This document shows positions 51,533 through 60,941 of a stretch of DNA of 64,000 nt, in pieces. Position 1 is the stretch's first letter. Every line of letters begins with the position of its first letter. Source of the stretch: Nitrospirota bacterium. GTDB taxonomy: Bacteria; Nitrospirota; Nitrospiria; SBBL01; JAADHI01. Location of the stretch: contig JAJDBT010000055.1 of NCBI GenBank assembly GCA_029261215.1, positions 1-64,000 on the forward strand, in the 5' to 3' direction. The notes below the pieces were generated by a model. It did not search any database, was not told the origin of the DNA, and was given only the letters and a program-made list of their open reading frames with translations. Both the position numbers and the translations under genes were made by a program.

Positions 51533-53287
51533 GTGAAGAAGAATAAAGGACCAGACCAAGCCAGACGGATTCTCGGCTATGCGCGGCCTTACTGGAAAAT
51601 ACTGACATATGCAACCCTTTGTCTTATTCTTTCCTCCGGTATCAGCCTCAGTCTTCCGTGGATCGTTCGCAAGCCCATCGATCTGATGGTCACACAAAAA
51701 CAGATTCCTGCATTAAGCACCTTAATCGGGCTTGTCAGCCTGTTTTTAATTCAGGCTTTTTTATCTTTTGGACATAACTACCTTTCCGGTGCTGCGGGTC
51801 AACGGGTGTTGACAGACCTCCGCGTCCGCCTTTTTTCTCACCTTCAGACACTCTCCCTCCCCTTTTTCCTGCACAGACGAACAGGAGAACTTCTTTCCAG
51901 ACTCACGAACGACCTCGGTGTCGTGCAAACCCTGGCAACCGAACTGCCCGTCAATCTGATCCGGCAAGGCATCATTCTCGTTGGCGGCATCACCATTATT
52001 CTTTACATGAATTGGCGTTTGAGTCTTCTTGCATTTTTCCTCATCCCTGTCGTGATCCTCGCCGCCCGATTTATGGGTCGGCGCTTGAGGACGCTTTCAA
52101 CGGCAGTACAAGATCATCTCGCACAAACGACCACCCTGATGGAAGAAATGATTACCGGAATCCGTTCGATCAAATCCTTTAGTCGTGAAAACTATGAAAA
52201 AGACCGCTTTTCGGATCAAACCGATAAAACATTGGACATCATGCTAAAACGCCTTCAAGTTTCCGCAGCCTTTGGCCCCTTGATGGTTTTTTTAGGATTC
52301 AGCACGGCTTGCGGGTTGATGTGGTACGGCGCACGAGAGGTTTTTTTGGGAAAGATCAGTCCCGGTGAATTGATTTCATTTGTGATGTACGCTGTGATTA
52401 TAACGGGACCGGTCGGCAGTTTTGCCCGTCTCTTTTCCCAATTACAAGAGGGATTGGGAGCCAGCCGACGCGTCTTTGAATTACTCGACACAAAGCCCGA
52501 AATTACCGACCAGGCGGGCGCAAAGGTTTTGGCCGCGATGAAAGGGGCAATCCATTTTGACCAGGTTTCCTTTCATTACCTGCCAGATCAGCCCGTGCTT
52601 CGTCAGATTCACTTTTCTGTCGCGCCCGGAGAAAAGGTTGCACTGGTCGGGCCAAGCGGCGCAGGGAAAAGCACCCTCATTCACTTACTTCATCGTTTTT
52701 ATGACCCGACTTCCGGGGAAATTTTGATTGACGATATCCCCCTCAAAACGATTCAAATTAAAAGTTTTTATGATCAAATTGCCTATGTGCCACAAGAAGT
52801 CCTTCTTTTTGGAGGGACACTCCGTGAAAATATCCTCTATGGCAAACTCGACGCGGATGAAGATGCCTTGGTCTCGGCTTCAAAAGCAGCCCATGCGCAC
52901 GACTTTATTATGGATTTTCCTGATGGATACGAAACAGTTGTGGGAGAAAAAGGACTGACTTTGTCCGGCGGACAGCGGCATCGCATCGCCATCGCACGCG
53001 CATTTTTAAAAAATCCTAAAATACTCATCCTAGATGAAGCGACGGCTTACCTCGACAATGAGTCCGAGCTTTTTATTCAGGATGCCCTGGAACTGCTCAT
53101 GCGCGACAAAACAACCTTTATGATCGCGCATCGGTTGACCACAATTCAAAAAGCCGACCGAATCCTGGTGCTCAATAAAGGGAAATTAGTCGAGCAAGGC
53201 AATCATGAATCCCTCATGAAAAAAGAAGGGCTCTATCGTCATCTCTATACCTTAAAACAAGCCGATGCCGAAATTACCCCGATTTAA
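51533..53287 (+). CDS. ABC exporter, MsbA-like (fused TMD-NBD)
   Basis: This is a 584-aa half-transporter. Six membrane segments (to about residue 310) precede an ATPase domain with Walker A GPSGAGKST, the Q-loop (YVPQEVLLFGGTL), signature LSGGQRHRIAIARAF and Walker B ILILDEAT, and an H-loop (AHRLTT). Similarity to MsbA suggests lipid A-core flipping, but export of drugs or polysaccharides is also possible. The start is GTG at 51533. No lpxK or kdsB gene is adjacent. Confidence 0.92.
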   Translation: MKKNKGPDQARRILGYARPYWKILTYATLCLILSSGISLSLPWIVRKPIDLMVTQKQIPALSTLIGLVSLFLIQAFLSFGHNYLSGAAGQRVLTDLRVRLFSHLQTLSLPFFLHRRTGELLSRLTNDLGVVQTLATELPVNLIRQGIILVGGITIILYMNWRLSLLAFFLIPVVILAARFMGRRLRTLSTAVQDHLAQTTTLMEEMITGIRSIKSFSRENYEKDRFSDQTDKTLDIMLKRLQVSAAFGPLMVFLGFSTACGLMWYGAREVFLGKISPGELISFVMYAVIITGPVGSFARLFSQLQEGLGASRRVFELLDTKPEITDQAGAKVLAAMKGAIHFDQVSFHYLPDQPVLRQIHFSVAPGEKVALVGPSGAGKSTLIHLLHRFYDPTSGEILIDDIPLKTIQIKSFYDQIAYVPQEVLLFGGTLRENILYGKLDADEDALVSASKAAHAHDFIMDFPDGYETVVGEKGLTLSGGQRHRIAIARAFLKNPKILILDEATAYLDNESELFIQDALELLMRDKTTFMIAHRLTTIQKADRILVLNKGKLVEQGNHESLMKKEGLYRHLYTLKQADAEITPI

Positions 53288-53413
53288 TGACTCGCCTCCT
53301 GCTCAAGAAGCGATGCCACCCCTCTCTATTTACATACACGCCCCAACATGCTTAAATTAATCTAGAATAAACAGGCCATTTGTCTTTATATCTCCCGCTG
53401 GAGGACCCTGAAA

Positions 53414-55162
53414 ATGCCTCAATCCAATCACAAGGGCACACGGAAAAATAAAACAACCCCTTCTAAAAAAAATCCGGCGGAAGCCATCCAGCAAGACCTT
53501 GCAGCGCTCGTATGCGAAACATCCGCTCAAGGCATTATCGTGACAGATCCGGATTTAAAAATACTGTCTATCAACCCTGCGTTTACACGAATTACGGGCT
53601 ATACCCCCGAAGATGCCCTTGGGAAAAAACCGAGCATTCTTCAATCAGGGCTGCATGACAGTGCCTTCTATCAAATAATGTGGGATGATATGAACACATG
53701 CAATTTTTGGGAAGGAGAAATCTGGAACAAACAAAAAAATGGGGACATTTTTCTGGAGTGGCTTTCCATCCGAAAAGTCACAGATCACACAGGACAGGCA
53801 CTCTATTATATCGGCATTTTTAGTGACATTACCCAGCGAAAAAAAATCGAGGAAAAGATTTCCTTTCGGGCCAACCATGACCTCCTCACCGGACTCGTCA
53901 ACCGGACAATTTTCATAGAACGACTTGAGCAAGCGATAAAACAGTCTCAACGAAATGAAAAAAACACCGCTGTTCTTTTTGTCGACCTTGATGGGTTTAA
54001 GAAGGTCAATGACACTCTGGGGCATATCATCGGTGATTTAGTCTTAAAAGAAACCGCACAACGATTATTAGCGTGTGTTCGGGAAACAGATACCGTCGCG
54101 CGGGCTGGCGGGGATGAATTTCTGATTCTATTAACGAATATTTTAAAAAGACAGGAAGCGACGCAAGTTGCAGATAAAATGCTAACCGCACTTTCACAGC
54201 CTTTTACATTGGAGAAACACGTCGTATTTATTAGCGGTAGCTGCGGGATTACGGTCTCTCCAGATGATGGCGTAGAGGTCATCACCCTTTTTAAGAATGC
54301 AGACATGGCCATGTACAAAGCCAAGGCCTCCGGCAGGAATTGTTTTCACTTCTTCACGAAAAAAATGAAAACTTCCGCCGAAGAGACCACCGTATTAGAG
54401 TCTGAGCTTAAAAAAGCGATCCGGGATGAACAGCTTGTGATTCATTATCAACCTATTCTCAACCTCCACACACTAGAAACTATTTCGCTTGAAGCTTTGG
54501 TCCGCTGGAAACATCCTGCACAAGGACTGCTTTATCCGGGAAAAGTTTTCCCGCTCGCAGAAAAAGCTGAAATCGCCAGCCAAATTGACCGTTACGTCAT
54601 TCACATGGCCTGTCAGCAAATGCAATCATGGACAAAGCGTTATCAATTAGACCTCTCCCTCTCCGTCAATGTATCAAACCAACCATTTAACGATGAAACA
54701 TTCCTGGATTTTCTCAAAGCGACGACAAAAACAACAGGTTTCTCAGAAAAAGCCTTAGTGCTTGAAATTCCAGAAAACCGACTAAGAAACTCAGATAAAA
54801 AAACCTTAAAACAACTTCGGAGACTAAAAAAAGCGGGCATTAAAATCGCTGTTGATGATTTTGGAACAGGCATTTCTTCCTTAAGTATGCTTTTTAAATA
54901 TCCCATCGACCTCTTAAAAATAGATCGCGCTCTTATAGAAAATATTGAATCGAGCAAAAAGACACAAGCTCTTGTTAAAGCGATCTGCAATCTTGCCCAT
55001 CAATTAAACATCGAAGTGATCGCGAAAGGAATTGAAACAAAAGCAACATTCTTATTTCTAAAAGAAATAGACTATGATTGGGGACAAGGACACTTCTTTG
55101 AAAAAGCGCTCTCGGCTGAACACTACGAGGCCGCGCTCAAATCAAAAAACGATGCCGCTTAA
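53414..55162 (+). CDS. PAS-GGDEF-EAL c-di-GMP signalling protein
   Basis: This is a 582-aa cytoplasmic protein. A PAS domain (about 28-148) precedes a GGDEF domain with intact GGDEF at 232-236 and an RxxD inhibitory site (RETD, 223-226) five residues before it. The EAL domain (about 335-580) has EAL at 359-361, SVNVSNQ, EIPENR, VDDFGTG and KID. However, the EGVE motif reads KGIE (Lys537), so a catalytic Glu is lost. This predicts an active cyclase and an impaired phosphodiesterase or GTP/c-di-GMP sensor. GGAGGA precedes the ATG. Confidence 0.9.
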   Translation: MPQSNHKGTRKNKTTPSKKNPAEAIQQDLAALVCETSAQGIIVTDPDLKILSINPAFTRITGYTPEDALGKKPSILQSGLHDSAFYQIMWDDMNTCNFWEGEIWNKQKNGDIFLEWLSIRKVTDHTGQALYYIGIFSDITQRKKIEEKISFRANHDLLTGLVNRTIFIERLEQAIKQSQRNEKNTAVLFVDLDGFKKVNDTLGHIIGDLVLKETAQRLLACVRETDTVARAGGDEFLILLTNILKRQEATQVADKMLTALSQPFTLEKHVVFISGSCGITVSPDDGVEVITLFKNADMAMYKAKASGRNCFHFFTKKMKTSAEETTVLESELKKAIRDEQLVIHYQPILNLHTLETISLEALVRWKHPAQGLLYPGKVFPLAEKAEIASQIDRYVIHMACQQMQSWTKRYQLDLSLSVNVSNQPFNDETFLDFLKATTKTTGFSEKALVLEIPENRLRNSDKKTLKQLRRLKKAGIKIAVDDFGTGISSLSMLFKYPIDLLKIDRALIENIESSKKTQALVKAICNLAHQLNIEVIAKGIETKATFLFLKEIDYDWGQGHFFEKALSAEHYEAALKSKNDAA

Positions 55163-55225
55163 CAGGTCCAGATTTAAAACTAATTGGGATGATAGATGAG
55201 TGGCGTGACTGCGCGGGAAACGGAC

Positions 55226-56143
55226 TTAGACAAAAGTAAGCCAGTCGTGCTGATCTTTTATGTTATTCCTCACAATATCAAAAAAAGTTTTCTGCAATTG
55301 CTCTGTGATGGGGCCACGTCTGCCTTGCCCAATCATACGACCATTGACTTCTCTGATCGGAGTGACTTCTGCAGCCGTTCCTGTAAAAAAAGCTTCATCG
55401 GCAATATAGAGATCGTCCCGCGTGAAACGGGCTTCAACGACTTCGATATGCTGCTCACGGGCCAGTTGAATAATCGCATCGCGGGTAATGCCGTCCAGAA
55501 TGGACGAGGTCATCGGCGTCGTCTTTAACACGCCATTTCGAACAATGAAGATATTTTCGCCAGGACCTTCGGTCACAAAACCATCCGTATCCAAAAGAAT
55601 TGCTTCATCAAAACCGGCTTCCTTGGCTTCTCTTTTTGCAAATTGAGAATTGGTGTAGTTACCTGTAATTTTTGCGCGGGTCAAGGTAATGTTGACGTGA
55701 TGTCGATTAAAAGAGGAAACCATCACACGAATTCCCTTTTGAAGCCCTTCATCTCCAAGATAGGTGCCCCAAGGCCATACCGCTATGGAGAGATTAATAG
55801 GAGCCCCTTTGACGTAAAGCCCCATCTCTCCATAGCCAATATATGCCAATGGTCGAATATACCCTTCTTCCAATTTGTTCGCGCGAACTGTCTCGACAAT
55901 GGCCGATTCAATCTCCTTTTGAGAAAAAGGGATGACCATTTGAACAATTTTTGCTGAAGAAAGAAGACGGGCAACATGCTCCCGCAAACGGAAAATGGCT
56001 GTCCCGGATTCTCCTTTATAGCAGCGAATGCCCTCAAAAACACCCAAACCATAATGCAGTGTATGCGTGAGGACATGCACCTTGGCTTCATCCCAAGGAA
56101 CCAGCTTCCCATCCATCCAGATAAACGATGTCGCTTGAATCAA
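55226..56143 (-). CDS. ilvE: Branched-chain amino acid aminotransferase
   Basis: This is a PLP-dependent class IV aminotransferase (305 aa) forming Val, Leu and Ile. The start is TTG at 56143 with AAGGAAG just upstream. Family segments: SFIWMDGKLVPWDEAKVHVLTHTLHYGLGVFEGIRCY, the PLP-Lys region ARAKITGNYTNSQFAKREAKEAGFDEAILLD and the FFTGTAAEVTPI end. It begins nine bases after the HTH/H1-like gene stop, so they are one transcript, and it is convergent with the GGDEF-EAL gene. Confidence 0.95.
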   Translation of the reverse strand: MIQATSFIWMDGKLVPWDEAKVHVLTHTLHYGLGVFEGIRCYKGESGTAIFRLREHVARLLSSAKIVQMVIPFSQKEIESAIVETVRANKLEEGYIRPLAYIGYGEMGLYVKGAPINLSIAVWPWGTYLGDEGLQKGIRVMVSSFNRHHVNITLTRAKITGNYTNSQFAKREAKEAGFDEAILLDTDGFVTEGPGENIFIVRNGVLKTTPMTSSILDGITRDAIIQLAREQHIEVVEARFTRDDLYIADEAFFTGTAAEVTPIREVNGRMIGQGRRGPITEQLQKTFFDIVRNNIKDQHDWLTFV

Positions 56144-56152
56144 TGAACTTCC

Positions 56153-56731
56153 TTACTTTCCTGCAACTGTTGCCTTCTTTGCCTTCTTTGCCTTCTTTGC
56201 TGGCCTTGCAACAGATTTTGTTTTCACCTTCGGGGTCGCACTCACCTTGGGTTTTGCGACAGATTTTGACGTAGCGACGGCCTTGGCTTTGGGCTTCGCT
56301 TTGGCTTTGGGCTTTGCCTTGGTTTTAACCAAGGGCTTCACGCTCGCCTTGGTTTTGGCCTTGGTTTTGACTTTAGGCTTAGGCTTCACACTGGCTTTCG
56401 CTTTGGGCTTTGCCTTGGTTTTGACCTTCGGCTTCACACTGCCTTTCGCCGCCGCTTTCCGAGGCTGAACCTTTTTGACTGCTTCGCCCTGCTGAGAAAG
56501 CGTTGTGCCTCTCGCACCACCACGATTCCCGGTCAACAGCCAATCTGTGGTCACTCGACCCACTTCTGCGATGCGAACCAAAAGATCAGGTGAAGGAATT
56601 CTCCCTCGCTCATATCGGCTGATGTAGTTTTGTTTTTTTACGCCAAGTACGTTCGCAAACTCAGTTTGAGTTTGTTTTCCGCGTACGGCACGAATTCTTT
56701 CACCTACTTTTTCTGGAGAAACCTTTTCCAT
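56153..56731 (-). CDS. XRE-type HTH protein with histone-H1-like Lys/Ala/Pro tail
   Basis: This is a 192-aa DNA-binding protein made of two unlike parts. Residues about 8-62 form an XRE/Cro helix-turn-helix (QTEFANVLGVKKQNYISRYERGRIPSPDLL). After a linker, residues 86-192 are almost only Lys, Ala, Pro, Val and Thr in short repeats (KTKAKPKAK type), like eukaryotic H1 or bacterial histone-like tails. It would bind DNA both specifically (HTH) and by charge. A promoter and AAGGAAGG lie upstream, and ilvE follows in the same operon. Regulation of ilvE is possible but not shown. Confidence 0.85.
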   Translation of the reverse strand: MEKVSPEKVGERIRAVRGKQTQTEFANVLGVKKQNYISRYERGRIPSPDLLVRIAEVGRVTTDWLLTGNRGGARGTTLSQQGEAVKKVQPRKAAAKGSVKPKVKTKAKPKAKASVKPKPKVKTKAKTKASVKPLVKTKAKPKAKAKPKAKAVATSKSVAKPKVSATPKVKTKSVARPAKKAKKAKKATVAGK

Positions 56732-56826
56732 TTCGAGTCCCTTCCTTTATTTGGTTCAAGTTCTTAAAATAGCTTCCATCGACAGGAGACCCACACATGG
56801 CTCTTAAGCCCTGCCTATATCGGTAC

Positions 56827-56855
56827 AGTATAGTTTATAGTCTAAAAAAAAACAA
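56827..56855 (-). promoter_or_regulatory. Sigma-70 promoter of the HTH/H1-like - ilvE operon
   Basis: On the minus strand TTGTTT, a 17-nt spacer with a T run and TATACT predict a start near 56820 and a leader of about 90 nt. Confidence 0.55.
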
Positions 56856-56998
56856 GACAGGCACTCGCCCAAGCTTGGGCTTCAGGTCTTAAAAACAGGA
56901 ATTTCCACTGATTTGGGATAGGACAAACTGGGCTATACAAAGATAGAAGTTCGTGGTGGCAAACCAAGCCTTTATTGTTGCGCCCTATATTGGCTCAA

Positions 56999-57730
56999 TC
57001 ATGATTTTTTTTGTCCAAAACCTTTAAATACACTCTCTTTTTGTTCTGTAAAGCGCGTTAAATCATTATTTTTGCCAACTAATATCAAAATATCCCCTTT
57101 TTCCAACACATAGTCCGGAGAGGGGACAAAATTAAGCTGATCCTTTTCTTTTCCCCATCTAAAAGTACCCTCTATGCCACCCAGTTTTTTGATTGCAAAA
57201 AGGTTTAAACCCCATTTTCCTAAAATGTTCACATCCACCAGAGAAACCCCCACAAGAGGCTCCGGAACCTCCCACTGCACAAGAGAATGTGAAGGAGACA
57301 GCTCGATATAATCAAGAATGGCATTACCAGAGCACGCTTTGGCGAGACGCCGCCCCATTTCTTGTTCGACGAAGAGCACCCGACTCGCCCCAACCATTTC
57401 TAAAATCTTTTTTTCTCGTTCGGTATAGGCCCGGACGATAATTTCTTTTACGCCCAATTCTTTCAAGACAACAGTCGTAATTACACTCGCCTCTAGGTTT
57501 TCTCCGATCGCGATAAATGCAGTATCCACTCCGGAAGCCCCCACGGACTTTAAGGCATCCAGGTCTGTCCCGTCTAGTTGAACCGCATGAGAGACCCGAT
57601 CCTTGATCTCTTCAACATTCTCAGCATGTTCATCGACTGCAATGACTTCACCCCCTTCTGAATAAAGGGTTTCCGCTAAAGAAACGCCAAAACGGCCAAG
57701 ACCAATCACCAAAAATCTTTTTTTCATCAT
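56999..57730 (-). CDS. TrkA/KtrA-type potassium uptake regulatory protein
   Basis: This is a 243-aa cytosolic RCK protein controlling a K+ channel. An N-terminal RCK_N Rossmann domain (FLVIGLGRFGVSLAETLYSEGGEVIAVDEH) binds NAD or ATP/ADP, and a C-terminal RCK_C domain ends with DILILVGKNNDLTRF. It lies 169 bases after trkH on the same strand. AGGAG precedes a double ATG; either may be used. A TATACT at 57791-57796 is a possible -10 of its own. Confidence 0.9.
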   Translation of the reverse strand: MMKKRFLVIGLGRFGVSLAETLYSEGGEVIAVDEHAENVEEIKDRVSHAVQLDGTDLDALKSVGASGVDTAFIAIGENLEASVITTVVLKELGVKEIIVRAYTEREKKILEMVGASRVLFVEQEMGRRLAKACSGNAILDYIELSPSHSLVQWEVPEPLVGVSLVDVNILGKWGLNLFAIKKLGGIEGTFRWGKEKDQLNFVPSPDYVLEKGDILILVGKNNDLTRFTEQKESVFKGFGQKKS

Positions 57731-57899
57731 TTTCTCCTAACCCACTACCCGCTCACAATAAGATTCAGTCATCAAAATACTCTCCCTTTAAGTATACGGG
57801 CTTTGAGCAATTTTAAAGAGACACCACTGCCTCGATTCCATAACCATTAGCCAAGTTTAATCTTCTGGTTTAAAAAAAGTGAAGAGTGCTGCATAAAGC

Positions 57900-59669
57900 T
57901 TAGCCAATAATTACTCTTTCCTCCGGATAAGCATACTTCCCCTTACTGACGCGTTCTGCCAGACTGAATGCAAGTGTGAGCGAACCAATACGCCCGATAA
58001 ACATCGTGAGAATAATAATTAACTTGCCAAGCGGACTCAATGCAGAAGTGATCCCCGTTGAAAGCCCCACGGTGTTAAAAGCAGAGACTGATTCAAACAT
58101 GATTTCCTTAAAATGACCGCCTTCAGTGAACAAAAGAAGCAACAAAAGAATGGCGAGTATCGCAGAGGAACTAAACGCAATCGAGAGCGCCTTTTGAACT
58201 GCAAGTGGAGAAATACTTCTCTGAAAAAAAGAGACCTCTTCCCGTTGGCTCAGCATGGCCTTCAGTGTTGCCAGCATCACAGCGAAAGTTGTTGTCTTAA
58301 TTCCTCCCGCTGTCGAGGCCGGAGAACCGCCAATCCACATCAACATCAGCAATAAATACAGTGTTGCATCAGAAAAAACACCTACGTTCAAGGTATTAAA
58401 GCCTGCCGTACGGGCCGTCACGGAATGAAAGAATGCGGACACCATTTTTTCATACCAGGAAAGTGAAGAAAGCGCCCCATTAAACTCCAGAATGTAAATG
58501 CCGACCGTCCCGATGCCTAACAATCCCGCTGAAACCGACAGCACCATTTTAGAATGAAATGAAAGCCGCCACGTCGTGCGATTTTTCCTAAAAAGAGGGT
58601 AACTCCCCAGATTATTTAAAACCGGAAATCCAATTCCACCCAATATAATCAGAACAACAATAACAAAATTTAAAGAGATATTCCCGACAAAGCCTTCCAG
58701 GTTATCTGGAAAAAGAGAGAAACCTGCGTTGCAAAATGCTGAGACCGCATGAAAAATAGACGAAAAAACAGGTGCTTCAGTCCCTTCAGGCAAAGAGAGC
58801 CAAAAAAATACCGCCCCAAAAGCTTCGATGACAAAAGTCAGGAGAAAGATCAGTCCGATTTCTTTTCTGACCGTTCCAACAGACTCTGTTTCGAGCACCC
58901 CCTGAAGCGTCACAGCATGCTGAAGTTTTATTCTTTTATTTGAAACCAGAGAAAAGAGCACACCGAAGGTCATAATCCCCAGGCCGCCCATTTGAATCAG
59001 AAATAGAATGACCCAAACCCCGCTTGCACTGTAAAACTCAGAAATAGGAGCAAGAGACAGTCCTGTCACTGTACTGGCCGATGTCGCTGTAAATAAGGCA
59101 TCAATAATAGAGATCTTCGAGGGATCAGAAACCATTTGAGGCAAAGAAAGCAGTAAGGTGCCTGTGGAAATGAGCATAACAAAACCCATGGCCATGGTCT
59201 GTGCAGGGCGCAGGTGGATTCCCGCCAGAAATCTGGCGATGATATTGAGCCTTAGCGCATAGATTAAAAACGCCGAAATAAAGAATATGATGCTGTATGA
59301 GCGATATGGATTAATGAGAAGATCAAGAGGGTCCCCTAGAGTCGCATAGAAAATCACCGCTTTTTCTATATAAAATAAGAGACAAACCCCGAACAAGGCA
59401 ATTGGAATGAATTTTTTTTGCGTCGAAAGATGACGAAATTTAAAATGAAGCAGTCTTTCCTGATAGACCAGCTTCACAAGCACAACCGCTTGCAAAAGCA
59501 TTGCAAGGATACGAGAAACCTCTGGCAGCCATATCGAAAAATCGAGCAGGAGAGAGAGGATCAGCATCCCTGCCATCGAGAAGTACTTCACTTCACGCAA
59601 CTCCTGAGTGATAGAAAAAACACGCTTTTTGATCTTATCGCTGAAATTTTCTGAATCGATCCGTTTCAC
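57900..59669 (-). CDS. TrkH/KtrB-type potassium channel subunit
   Basis: This is a 589-aa integral membrane K+ transporter with four M1-P-M2 repeats after two or three extra N-terminal membrane segments. Selectivity-filter type sequences are visible (TATSASTVTGLS, FHAVSAFCNAGFSL, SVTARTAGFNTL, ESVSAFNTVGLSTG). The start is GTG at 59669 with GGGG upstream. It pairs with the RCK subunit encoded at 56999-57730 and lies 42 bases after sat on the same strand, so it may share the apr-sat transcript. Confidence 0.9.
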   Translation of the reverse strand: MKRIDSENFSDKIKKRVFSITQELREVKYFSMAGMLILSLLLDFSIWLPEVSRILAMLLQAVVLVKLVYQERLLHFKFRHLSTQKKFIPIALFGVCLLFYIEKAVIFYATLGDPLDLLINPYRSYSIIFFISAFLIYALRLNIIARFLAGIHLRPAQTMAMGFVMLISTGTLLLSLPQMVSDPSKISIIDALFTATSASTVTGLSLAPISEFYSASGVWVILFLIQMGGLGIMTFGVLFSLVSNKRIKLQHAVTLQGVLETESVGTVRKEIGLIFLLTFVIEAFGAVFFWLSLPEGTEAPVFSSIFHAVSAFCNAGFSLFPDNLEGFVGNISLNFVIVVLIILGGIGFPVLNNLGSYPLFRKNRTTWRLSFHSKMVLSVSAGLLGIGTVGIYILEFNGALSSLSWYEKMVSAFFHSVTARTAGFNTLNVGVFSDATLYLLLMLMWIGGSPASTAGGIKTTTFAVMLATLKAMLSQREEVSFFQRSISPLAVQKALSIAFSSSAILAILLLLLLFTEGGHFKEIMFESVSAFNTVGLSTGITSALSPLGKLIIILTMFIGRIGSLTLAFSLAERVSKGKYAYPEERVIIG

Positions 59670-59711
59670 AGATCACCCCAAATCAAATCGCGTGAGAAAC
59701 CTGATTGCAAG

Positions 59712-60878
59712 TCATCCCAATTTCTGTCCTGTCATCGAATCAATCAATATTTGTGCAACTTCAGGCCGGCTAAATTCAGGCGGAGGTTTTATCCCCTTAC
59801 TGAGCATTTCACGCACTTTGGTTCCGGAAAGCGCAATCCGTTCACCTGGATCATGCGAACAGGTTTTGGCCGAGGCCATACCCAGGCAGCGTTTGCAATA
59901 AAAAGAATGGTCAAAAAAGAGGGTTTGAATACCCAATTCCCCTGGTTCAAATTCCTTAAAAATATTCTGGGCGTCATAAGTCCCATAAAAATCACCCACA
60001 CCCGCGTGATCACGGCCCACAATAAAATGGGTCACCCCATAGTTTTTTCGGCAGATCGCATGAAAAATAGCCTCCTTCGGGCCAGCGTAACGCATTGCTG
60101 CAGGAAAAACAGACAAAATAGTGCGGTCTTTCGGATAGTAGTTGTCCAGCAACACCTTGTAACAGGCCATGCGGACGTCGGCCGGGATATCGCCCTTTTT
60201 TGTTGCGCCGACAATCGGATGCAGCAGCAAAGCATCCGTAATTTCCATCGCACATTTCTGGATGTATTCATGCGCACGATGCACCGGATTTCGCGTCTGA
60301 AACGCAACGACACGGCTCCAACCCTTGTCTAAAAAAATCTTCCGCGTGTCAGCAGGCTCAAAGCGGTGCTCCTGAAAAGCCTGTACGGCCGGGCGGCGGA
60401 TCATGTCTATTTTTCCACCGAGCAAAAAATCACCTTGAGCATGGGTATAGACCACGCCCGGATGGGAGCGGTCATTGGTGCCATAAGCCAAGCGGGCCTC
60501 TTTTTCTTTATCAAAAGAAAAAATCTCTTCGAGGTGAAGAATGGCCAAGGCCAAACCACTTTCATCATAGAGGCCAAGGGCTGTGCCTTCTTTCAGTTCT
60601 TTGGCTTCATTCTCTGTAACCGAAAGGGTGATCGGCAAGCTCCAGGGCAGACCACTTTTCAAACGCATGGTTTCAAGGACACAGGTATAATCCGCACTGC
60701 CCATAAATCCTTCCAGAGGCGAAAAAACCCCTGTTGCGATCAGCTCCAAATCGGAAATTTCCCGGTCGTTTAAAATAACTTTTTTCAGTGAACCGGCGTG
60801 TTGGTCGAGGCCCTGAATTTCAGTCTTTTCAACAAATCGATTCACCAGTTTACCGCCATGAGGCGTAGAAATACTCAT
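59712..60878 (-). CDS. sat: Sulfate adenylyltransferase (ATP sulfurylase, homo-oligomeric)
   Basis: This enzyme interconverts sulfate + ATP and APS + PPi (388 aa). The key nucleotide-binding motif QTRNPVHRAHE (194-204), the GRDHAGVGDFYG loop, and a Cys-rich end (FYCKRCLGMASAKTCSH) that holds zinc in prokaryotic enzymes are present, with the ISGTKVREMLSKG-type GTKVREMLSKG. No CysDN heterodimer features. AGGAG precedes the ATG. It follows aprB by 63 bases and would make or use APS together with AprAB. Confidence 0.94.
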   Translation of the reverse strand: MSISTPHGGKLVNRFVEKTEIQGLDQHAGSLKKVILNDREISDLELIATGVFSPLEGFMGSADYTCVLETMRLKSGLPWSLPITLSVTENEAKELKEGTALGLYDESGLALAILHLEEIFSFDKEKEARLAYGTNDRSHPGVVYTHAQGDFLLGGKIDMIRRPAVQAFQEHRFEPADTRKIFLDKGWSRVVAFQTRNPVHRAHEYIQKCAMEITDALLLHPIVGATKKGDIPADVRMACYKVLLDNYYPKDRTILSVFPAAMRYAGPKEAIFHAICRKNYGVTHFIVGRDHAGVGDFYGTYDAQNIFKEFEPGELGIQTLFFDHSFYCKRCLGMASAKTCSHDPGERIALSGTKVREMLSKGIKPPPEFSRPEVAQILIDSMTGQKLG

Positions 60879-60941
60879 TCACATCTCCTAAACGGCATAT
60901 ATACATTCTTTTTTTCTCTTTTCAAGAAAGGGACACAGCCC

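Noticed and set aside
56160-56460. CRISPR-like or DNA-level repeat array
   Set aside because: Short imperfect repeats encode the Lys/Ala/Pro tail; there are no regular spacers.
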